Under the pieces are notes generated by a model. It was not told where the DNA came from. It saw nothing but the letters and a program-made list of their open reading frames with translations, and did not search any database. Positions 8,108 through 14,468 of a stretch of DNA of 64,000 bases are shown here, one piece after another (position 1 is the stretch's first letter; the number at the start of each line of letters is the position of its first letter). A program made the translations under genes and the position numbers. The DNA is from Holophagales bacterium (GTDB taxonomy: Bacteria > Acidobacteriota > Thermoanaerobaculia > UBA5066), in assembly GCA_016716705.1 (NCBI GenBank), contig JADJVF010000005.1, forward strand, positions 124,001-188,000, in the 5' to 3' direction.

Positions 8108-9691
8108 ATGACGCTTTCGAAAGTGAACTCATCGGCGGCGACCCTCACGAAGAACCGGACGGAAGGGTCGGTCGTCCCCGCTTCCGGGATGTGCGTCACG
8201 TGCGTGGACGGATGCGTCGGGATGTGCGAGATCGGCAAGTCCGCCTACCGGGGGCACGAGGTCATCTACCCGCAGCCGTTCGGCGTCATCACGACGGCGG
8301 CGGAGAAGGCCTACCCGGTCGACTACTCGCACTTCAACATCATGGGGACGGCCGTCGGCGCGCACGGCATCGCGGAAGACTCCGACCGGGCCATCTTCCC
8401 GGCCGTCGACCTCGAGGTGGCGCTGGGACACGACCGGAAGATCCGGTTCCGCTACCCGTGGCTCATCCCGGGGATCGGCTCGACGAACATCGCGAAGAAC
8501 AACTGGGAAGGGATCGCCATCGGCTCCGCGCTCGCCGGGACCGGCCTGACGATCGGCGAGAACGTCGTCGGCATGGACCCCGAAACCGTCCTGAGGAACG
8601 GCAAGGTCGTCGACACGGTCGACCTGAAGAACCGGGTGCGGCTCTACAAGGACCACGTCCGCGACGGCCTCGGCGCGGTCGTCGTCCAGTCGAACGTCGA
8701 GGACACGCGGCTCGGCGCGCACGAGTACGCCATCGAGAAGCTCGGCGTCGAGATCGTCGAGATGAAGTGGGGCCAGGGGGCCAAGGACATTGGCGGCGAG
8801 GTCAAGATCAGGGACCTCAAGAAGGCCCAGCTCCTCTACGACCGGGGCTACATCGTCCTCCCGAACCCGCACGACCCGAACGTCATCCACGCTTTCGAGA
8901 AGGGAGCCTTCAAGGAGTTCGAGCGCCACTCCCGCGTCGGCATGGTGACCGAGGAGGGCTTCGCGACCCGGGTCGAGGAGCTGCGCCGCGCGGGGGCGAA
9001 GTACGTCTTCCTGAAGACGGGCGCCTACAGGCCCGCGGACCTCGCGCGCGCCGTGAAGTTCGCGTCGAAGTACCGGCTCGACCTCCTGACCGTGGACGGG
9101 GCCGGGGGCGGCACCGGGATGAGCCCGTGGCGGATGATGAACGAGTGGGGCGTCCCGCCCGTCGAGCTCCACGCGCTCCTCTACAACTACGCCAAGGACC
9201 TCGCGGACCGCGGCGAGTACCTTCCCGCCATCGCTGTGGCGGGGGGCTTCACGTTCGAGGACCAGATCTTCAAGGGGCTCGCCATGGGTGCCCCTTACGT
9301 CAAGCTCGTCGGCATGGCCCGCAGCCCGATCGCCGCCGCGATGGTGGGGAAGACCATCGGCCGCGGGATCGACGAGGGGCAGCTCCCGGTCTACGTCGAG
9401 CGTTTCGGCAGCACGAAGGACGAGATCTTCGTGACCGCGTCCGAGCTGCGAAAAGAGCTCGGGAACGAGGCTTTCGAGAAGATCCCCACTGGTGCGCTGG
9501 GGCTCTACACCTACTACGAGCGGCTGGCCCAGGGCCTTCGCCAGCTCATGGCGGGGAGCCGGAAGTTCGCCTGCTCCTACATCGCCCGCGAGGACCTCTG
9601 CGCCCTGACGCGGGAAGCCGCGGCGATCTCGGGAATCAACTGGGTCATGGACGTGGACAGGGAGGAGGCGGAGCGGATCCTTCACGCCTAG
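8108..9691 (+). CDS. stand-alone FMN-binding glutamate synthase domain protein
   Basis: The 527-residue protein starts at ATG 8108 with a strong AGGAGGAG site. It matches the central synthase domain of glutamate synthase (GltB domain 2, archaeal GlxD type): TVDGAGGGTGMSPWRMMNEWG is the FMN/2-oxoglutarate-binding signature, followed by AVAGGF and GAPYVKLVGMAR. The N-terminus carries a cysteine motif, CVTCVDGCVGMC (residues 29-40), that may bind an Fe-S cluster. The glutaminase (class II amidotransferase) and GXGXG domains of full GltB are absent and not encoded nearby. The protein may use free ammonia, may partner with domains encoded elsewhere, or may have another substrate. It is the last gene of the redox operon and is followed by a hairpin. 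Confidence 0.85.
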   Translation: MTLSKVNSSAATLTKNRTEGSVVPASGMCVTCVDGCVGMCEIGKSAYRGHEVIYPQPFGVITTAAEKAYPVDYSHFNIMGTAVGAHGIAEDSDRAIFPAVDLEVALGHDRKIRFRYPWLIPGIGSTNIAKNNWEGIAIGSALAGTGLTIGENVVGMDPETVLRNGKVVDTVDLKNRVRLYKDHVRDGLGAVVVQSNVEDTRLGAHEYAIEKLGVEIVEMKWGQGAKDIGGEVKIRDLKKAQLLYDRGYIVLPNPHDPNVIHAFEKGAFKEFERHSRVGMVTEEGFATRVEELRRAGAKYVFLKTGAYRPADLARAVKFASKYRLDLLTVDGAGGGTGMSPWRMMNEWGVPPVELHALLYNYAKDLADRGEYLPAIAVAGGFTFEDQIFKGLAMGAPYVKLVGMARSPIAAAMVGKTIGRGIDEGQLPVYVERFGSTKDEIFVTASELRKELGNEAFEKIPTGALGLYTYYERLAQGLRQLMAGSRKFACSYIAREDLCALTREAAAISGINWVMDVDREEAERILHA

Positions 9692-9723
9692 GCGGCGAGC
9701 CGGGCCGGCGGCCCGGGTGGGAG

Positions 9724-9752
9724 GCCCGCGAGACGGGCCGGGTCTCGTGGGC
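9724..9752 (+). terminator. hairpin terminator of the redox cassette
   Basis: GCCCGCGAGAC (9724-9734) pairs with GTCTCGTGGGC (9742-9752), 11 pairs including one G-T, around a seven-base loop. It is followed by TTCC and lies 33 bases after the stop of the glutamate-synthase-like gene. Confidence 0.6.
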
Positions 9753-9803
9753 TTCCGGCCCGCCTTCGTCGCTTCATTCGTCGTCCGTAGTCCGAGCGGA
9801 TCC

Positions 9804-9832
9804 TTGACGCGTTCGGGAGGCATGCCGACAAT
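9804..9832 (+). promoter_or_regulatory. predicted promoter of the oligosaccharyltransferase gene
   Basis: TTGACG (9804-9809), a 17-base spacer and GACAAT (9827-9832) resemble -35 and -10 elements. The ATG at 9839 lies seven bases after the -10, so transcription would start at or next to the start codon (leaderless). No Shine-Dalgarno sequence is suitably placed. Confidence 0.5.
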
Positions 9833-9838
9833 GCCCGG

Positions 9839-11856
9839 ATGCCTTCCGGTTCCGCCAGGCAAGCTGCCCGGCGGGCGAAACGCGTAGCGCCGGGCGCTTC
9901 CGCCACGTCGTCTCCGCCATCGGTGTTCCGTCAGCGCCTCCTCGTCGCGGCGGCAATGGCATTTGCGGTCTTCCTCGGGTTCCACCGCTACCCGGTCGTG
10001 ACCTCCGAGCCCGGCGGCTACTTCACGGACCCCGACGCGCTGTTCCACGTGCGACGCGTCGTCCGCACGATCGAGACCGGCAGCGTCCTCCCTCCGATCT
10101 TCGACGCCTGGGAGAACTTCCCCGAGGGCGGCCGGGCGGTCTGGCCTCCCCTGCACGACGCCACTCTCGCGCTCGCGGCTCGACTCGGCGGCTCGTCGGC
10201 GTCCGACCCCCGGCGAGGCCTGACGGTCGCAGCGGCGGTCCCGGTGGTCGAGCTGGGAGCAATCGTCTTCCTCGTCTCCCTCCTGGCCCGCAAGCTCGCG
10301 GGCGAGAGCGCGGCTGTCCTCGCCGCCTGGCTGGCAGCCCTCACGCCGGCTCTCATCCGGCGCTGCTCCTTCGGTGAAGTGGACCACAACGCCACCGAGG
10401 TCCTTGGCTGGCTGGCCCTGCTCCTGCTGGCGACGAGCCTCTCGGCGCGCAAGGACCCTTCGCCGCGGACCGACCTGCTGCTCGCCGCGGCGTGGGGAGG
10501 CGCGGTCCTCGTCGCGCTCGGCTTCCATGCCGGCCTCCTGCTGGCGGCCGCCGTGATCTCGGGAGGGCTGGCCGTTCTCGACCTCGTCGACGCGAGGTCC
10601 GCTGGCCTGCAGTCGGCGCGGACGGCCCTCGGGTTCGGTCTCGCCGCGGTCCTGCTCCCTCTGTTCGCGTCCCTTCGGGTGACGCCGGACCCGACCGACC
10701 CGTGGCGCCTCGGTCCCGCCTACTCCCTCATGCTGGCCGTGGGCGCTTCGGTCCTGGGACTCGTCTCCATCGCGTCCGGGCTCCGTTTCGGGGCGCTCTC
10801 GACCGGGCGCCATGCGATGGCGGGAGCGTCGGTCGTCCTCGGTGCCGTCGCGTCGGCGCTGCAGCCGCCCGGCGCGTGGACCGGCGTTGCCCGCGGCCTC
10901 GGCTTTCTGGCGGCGCGCGACCCGTGGCTGTCGACCATCGACGAGTTTCAGCCTCTCGTCCTCTCCAGGGCGAGCCTCCTCGTCACCGCGCCCGCCTTGC
11001 CGGTGGCGCTTCTCGCGCTGCTGCTGCTCCTCGCGTGGCGCGACAGGAGGACTTCGCTCCTGGACTTCGTGCCCGTCGGATCCGCCTTCGTCGTCGCCGC
11101 CGGTCTGGCGATCGTGCAGAAGCGCTTCGGCCCTTTGGCGGAAGCGCTCGGGGCGGTTGCCGCGGGCCTCGCCTGGCGCGACCTGGCGCTCGATCGATTC
11201 CGGCGCTGGGCTGTCTGCGGGGGGCGGCCCTCGGCCTCGCCGCCACGCTCTCCTACACACCGCGCTACGTCAGCGGCTCCCTGGGACGCTCGTTCCGGGT
11301 CGACGGGACTCTCCAGTTCACCGCCCACGCCGTCGCCGGGTTGACCCCTCCTCCCGGCCCGGAACCCTCGTGGGGTGTCCTGGCGCCGTGGGACTACGGG
11401 CACTTCATCCTCGGGCTCTCCGGGCGCGCCGTCGCGCTGAACAACTTCGGGACCTGGCACCCGGGCTTCGCCCGCAAGACGCTCATACTGCTCGAGGGCT
11501 CTCCGGCCCGGGCCGCCGCCGAGATGGACGCGCTCGGGCTCCGGTACATCGTCACGACGTGGCCAACGGACGTGGTGTCCAACGCCGCGAAGGCACTCCA
11601 CCTCGATTCCGCTTCGTGGGCCCCCGTTCTGCCGATCGGCGACGGCCTTCCCGTTTCGGGACCGGGTTCCCTCGTGGAACGAACGATGGATGCCCGCCTC
11701 TTCGTCCGGGACGGACGACCCTACGAGTTCGACGCGCCCGCCGACCGGGCGGCGCTCCGACGGTTCCGAAAGATCTGGGAAATGCCGATGTCTCCGGACG
11801 AGCCGTTTCCGGATGCCAAGCTGTTCGAGCTCCTCCCGGTCGCTAGCGGGCCGTGA
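9839..11856 (+). CDS. STT3/PglB/AglB-like oligosaccharyltransferase (one-base frameshift)
   Basis: A polytopic membrane protein of about 672 residues. After a basic N-terminus and first membrane segment, the external loop carries DPDALFHVRR (about residue 64), the STT3 DxD-type metal-binding motif. About ten further hydrophobic segments follow, and then APWDYGHF (about residue 517), the WWDYG acceptor-sequon motif. These are the two diagnostic motifs of the oligosaccharyltransferase that moves a lipid-linked glycan to asparagine in secreted proteins. The frame shifts in a run of six G at 11219-11224; adding one G joins AVCGG to AALGLAATLSY. The only usable start is ATG 9839. It stands alone between a terminator and tRNA-Cys. 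The glycan could come from the glycosyltransferase operon at 27-31 kb (inference). Confidence 0.82.
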
Positions 11857-11935
11857 GGAATCCGCGCCGGGGCCTCGGCGTCCGGGGCGGGCCGGTTCCC
11901 GGCTTCTGGTAACATCCGCCTCCCCGAAAGGGCAC

Positions 11936-12011
11936 GGCGACGTACCCAAGTGGTTAAGGGAAGGCTCTGCAAAAGCCTCATTCGTCGGTTCGAATCCGAC
12001 CGTCGCCTCCA
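11936..12011 (+). tRNA. tRNA-Cys (anticodon GCA)
   Basis: A full cloverleaf reads from the sequence: acceptor GGCGACG pairs with CGTCGCC, the anticodon stem AGGCT/AGCCT encloses loop CTGCAAA, and the T arm is GTCGG-TTCGAAT-CCGAC. The discriminator base is T (12008), as expected for cysteine, and CCA (12009-12011) is encoded. A TAACAT hexamer at 11910-11915 is a plausible -10. A terminator follows 12 bases downstream. Confidence 0.97.
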
Positions 12012-12022
12012 GGAAAGTCCCG

Positions 12023-12046
12023 CCGCCGCGCCTCAGGGCGCGGCGG
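12023..12046 (+). terminator. terminator of tRNA-Cys, possibly bidirectional
   Basis: CCGCCGCGCC (12023-12032) pairs perfectly with GGCGCGGCGG (12037-12046) around TCAG and is followed by TTCGTTC. It also lies just beyond the stop of the convergent minus-strand gene ending at 12052. Confidence 0.75.
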
Positions 12047-12051
12047 TTCGT

Positions 12052-12666
12052 TCATGGGGCGGCCGCGAGTGCCGCCGCCTTCACGAGGTCCGAGGGTACG
12101 TCGACGTCGAGGAGGACCTCGGCTCCGAAACCGGGGATCTCGTGGACCTGGACATCGGGCTCATGGAGGAGGTCCGAGAGGCGCCGCGCCGGCTCCCAGG
12201 AGAGAAGTCGAGGCACGAGGTCGGCTGGTATGACGAGAGGGTGGCCGCGCCGCCCGGCTCCGGAGGGCACCGCGACACCGAGCGGGGACGCCGGAGGGAG
12301 GCTCGCGAGGAATCGCCGGAGGACGGGAGTCGTGAGACCCGGGAGGTCGGCCGGAGAGAGGGCGACCCGCCCGCAGCCCGACGATAGGGCCGACAACCCG
12401 ACCTGGGCCGAGGAGAGCATCCCGTTTTCGGGCCTGGGGTTGACGACGGAGACGACGCCGAGGCCCTCGAGGGCGGCGACGACCTCGGTGGCGCCGGGAG
12501 CGAGGACGACGGCGACCTCGGCAAAGCCGGCCTCGACGAAGGAGCGGGCCACGCGGCGGATGAGGGGCTCTCCCCCGACCTGCGCGAGCATCTTCGGGCT
12601 CCCGAAACGCTTCGACGCACCCGCGGCGAGGAGGACCGCGGCAATCTTCTCCGTACGGAAAGGCAT
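12052..12666 (-). CDS. MocA-like nucleotidyltransferase (NTP transferase family)
   Basis: The 204-residue protein begins with the nucleotide-binding signature LLAAGASKRFGSPK, followed by NPRPENGMLSSAQ and SPADLPGLT. These are typical of the MobA/MocA family of GT-A fold nucleotidyltransferases. Family members transfer CMP or GMP to molybdopterin or make related activated cofactors. Without neighbours of molybdenum-cofactor synthesis the substrate cannot be set. The ATG at 12666 has a TAAGAT -10-like hexamer nine bases upstream and no Shine-Dalgarno, consistent with a leaderless message. It is monocistronic, facing tRNA-Cys on one side and divergent from pilT on the other. Confidence 0.8.
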   Translation of the reverse strand: MPFRTEKIAAVLLAAGASKRFGSPKMLAQVGGEPLIRRVARSFVEAGFAEVAVVLAPGATEVVAALEGLGVVSVVNPRPENGMLSSAQVGLSALSSGCGRVALSPADLPGLTTPVLRRFLASLPPASPLGVAVPSGAGRRGHPLVIPADLVPRLLSWEPARRLSDLLHEPDVQVHEIPGFGAEVLLDVDVPSDLVKAAALAAAP

Positions 12667-12704
12667 GATGGGCGATCTTAGCCTCCGGGCCGCCCGTCCG
12701 ATCG

Positions 12705-12733
12705 TTGACCGGGCCTTACGGGGAGCCTATCCT
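12705..12733 (+). promoter_or_regulatory. predicted pilT promoter
   Basis: TTGACC (12705-12710), a 17-base spacer and TATCCT (12728-12733) form a good sigma-70-type promoter. The predicted start of transcription near 12740 leaves a leader of about 43 bases before the pilT ATG. Confidence 0.65.
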
Positions 12734-12782
12734 CGGCACAGATCGCTTACGTCGTCGGTCGGGTAGAGAGGAGACTCCGGGC

Positions 12783-13958
12783 ATGCACATCAACGACCTC
12801 CTCAAGATCGCGGTCGAGCGCAAGGCCTCGGACCTCCACCTGAAGGTCGGCGCCCACCCGATCATCCGTGTCGACGGAGACCTGATCCCCCTCGTCGACA
12901 TGAAGCGGCTCATGCAGGAAGACACGATCGCGATGGCGTTCTCGATCATGTCCTCGAGGCAGAAAGAGAAGTTCAAGAACAACTTCGAGATCGACATCGC
13001 GTACTCGGTGCCCGGCCTCGGCCGCTTCCGCTGCAACATCTTCCAGCAGCGCGGCACCGTGGGGCTCGTCTGCCGCGTCATTCCGGCCCGGATCCTGACC
13101 GTCCGCGACCTTCTCCTGCCGCCGATCATCGAGAAGATCTGCGAGGAGACACGGGGCCTGATCCTCGTCACAGGGACGACCGGCTCGGGCAAGTCGACGA
13201 GCCTCGCCGCGATGATCGACTTCATCAACGCGACGCGGGCCGAGCACATCATGACGGTCGAGGACCCGGTCGAGTTCCTCCACCGCGACAAGAAGTCGAT
13301 CGTGAACCAGCGCGAGCTGGAGGTCGACACCCGCTCCTTCTCCTCGGCGCTCCGCGCCTCCCTCCGCCAGGACCCCGACGTCATCCTCGTCGGCGAGATG
13401 CGCGACTTCGAGACGGTCGAGACGGCCCTCGTCGCGGCCGAGACGGGACACCTCGTCCTCTCGACCCTCCACACGATGGACGCGACGGAGACGGTCAACC
13501 GGATCATCGCCGTCTTCCCGCCGCACCAGCAGAAGCAGATCCGCCTCCAGCTCTCGGCCGTCCTGAAGGCGGTCATCTCGATGCGCCTCCTCCCGCGCGC
13601 CGACGGCCTCGGCCGCGTTCCGGCCGTCGAGGTCCTGATCGCGACGAACTACATCCGGGACTGCATCGAGAACAAGGAAAAGACGAAGTACATCGTCGAC
13701 GCCATCAAGGCGGGCACGTCGCAGTACGGGATGCAGACCTTCGACCAGTCGCTCTACCAGCTCTACCGCTCGGGGCTCATCACCCTCGACGAGGCGATCC
13801 GCCGGTCGACGAACCCGAACGAGTTCAAGCTGAGGATCCAGGGCGTCCAGTCGACGTCGGACCTCTCGCAGGAGGTCATGGACGGGGCGCTGAACGCACC
13901 CGACAAGATGAACCCGCTGGGGGAGGAGTCGCCCTTCGACTTCTCCAACCAGCCGTAG
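12783..13958 (+). CDS. pilT: type IV pilus retraction ATPase PilT
   Basis: The 391-residue protein starts at ATG 12783 with AGAGGAG upstream. It shows the PilT layout: N-terminal PAS-like domain (LLKIAVERKASDLHLKVG), Walker A GTTGSGKST near residue 132, Asp box EDPVEFLH, Walker B VILVGEMRD and His box STLHTMDATETVNR. The hexameric ATPase powers pilus retraction (twitching motility, DNA uptake) at the inner membrane. The C-terminal tail after residue 350 is somewhat longer and more acidic than usual. No other pil gene is in the window, which is common for pilT. recX follows in the same frame after the stop. Confidence 0.95.
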   Translation: MHINDLLKIAVERKASDLHLKVGAHPIIRVDGDLIPLVDMKRLMQEDTIAMAFSIMSSRQKEKFKNNFEIDIAYSVPGLGRFRCNIFQQRGTVGLVCRVIPARILTVRDLLLPPIIEKICEETRGLILVTGTTGSGKSTSLAAMIDFINATRAEHIMTVEDPVEFLHRDKKSIVNQRELEVDTRSFSSALRASLRQDPDVILVGEMRDFETVETALVAAETGHLVLSTLHTMDATETVNRIIAVFPPHQQKQIRLQLSAVLKAVISMRLLPRADGLGRVPAVEVLIATNYIRDCIENKEKTKYIVDAIKAGTSQYGMQTFDQSLYQLYRSGLITLDEAIRRSTNPNEFKLRIQGVQSTSDLSQEVMDGALNAPDKMNPLGEESPFDFSNQP

Positions 13959-13970
13959 GCCTTCTTCCCC

Positions 13971-14468
13971 CTGAGCGAAGAATCGCGCCGCCGTCCGCGC
14001 CGGGATTGCCGGACGGCGGCGCTCGCGTATCTCGGCCGTCGCGCCCACCCGAGGCGCGAGCTGGAGAGAAAGCTCCTCAGGGCGGGCCACGAGGCAGCGG
14101 AGGTGTCCCGGACGCTGGATCTGCTCGCGGCGGCCGGGCTTCTCGACGAGGCGGCGACGGCGGCCGAGCTGGCCCGCACGGAGGCTTCCCGAGGGCGAGG
14201 GAATCGCCGCGTCTCGGCGTCCCTGCGGGCCCGTGGCGTCGGGGAGAAGGACGCGGCGCGAGCCGTCGCCGGTGTCGGGGGAGAGGACGAATCCGCCCGG
14301 CTCCGGGCCGCCCTCGCGAAGAAGAACCGGAGCCTCGGGGAAGGTTTGACGCCCGTTTCGAGGTCGAGGAAACTCTTCGACCATCTCGTGCGCCGCGGCT
14401 TCGATCCCGGGGCCGTTCGCGATGCGCTCCGAGAGAAAGGCGACCCCACGGATGACGACCCCATCTGA
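13971..14468 (+). CDS. recX: RecX-family regulatory protein
   Basis: The frame reads ALAYLGRRAHPRRELERKL, then LLAAAGLLDEAATAAELART and RRVSASLRARGV, matching RecX helical repeats. RecX modulates RecA filament extension in DNA repair. The N-terminus is uncertain: in frame, the pilT stop is at 13956-13958 and no ATG, GTG or TTG precedes the first RecX repeat. The only candidates are CTG 13971, or an indel hiding the true start. The GTG at 14103 would remove half of the conserved region. The end overlaps alaS by 17 bases. About 165 residues from CTG, a normal size for the family. Confidence 0.72.
   Translation: MSEESRRRPRRDCRTAALAYLGRRAHPRRELERKLLRAGHEAAEVSRTLDLLAAAGLLDEAATAAELARTEASRGRGNRRVSASLRARGVGEKDAARAVAGVGGEDESARLRAALAKKNRSLGEGLTPVSRSRKLFDHLVRRGFDPGAVRDALREKGDPTDDDPI

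Noticed and set aside
11219..11224. Programmed -1 frameshifting at the G6 run of the oligosaccharyltransferase.
   Set aside because: No classical slippery heptamer or conserved downstream structure, and similar homopolymer errors occur in unrelated genes of this window.
8129..11260. A 1,043-residue open frame on the minus strand.
   Set aside because: It is antisense to the glutamate-synthase-like and oligosaccharyltransferase genes; composition is Arg/Glu/Asp-rich shadow typical of high-GC antisense frames and has no family motif.
12081..12644. Alternative Ser/Arg-rich protein in another frame of the nucleotidyltransferase gene.
   Set aside because: Shadow frame without motifs.
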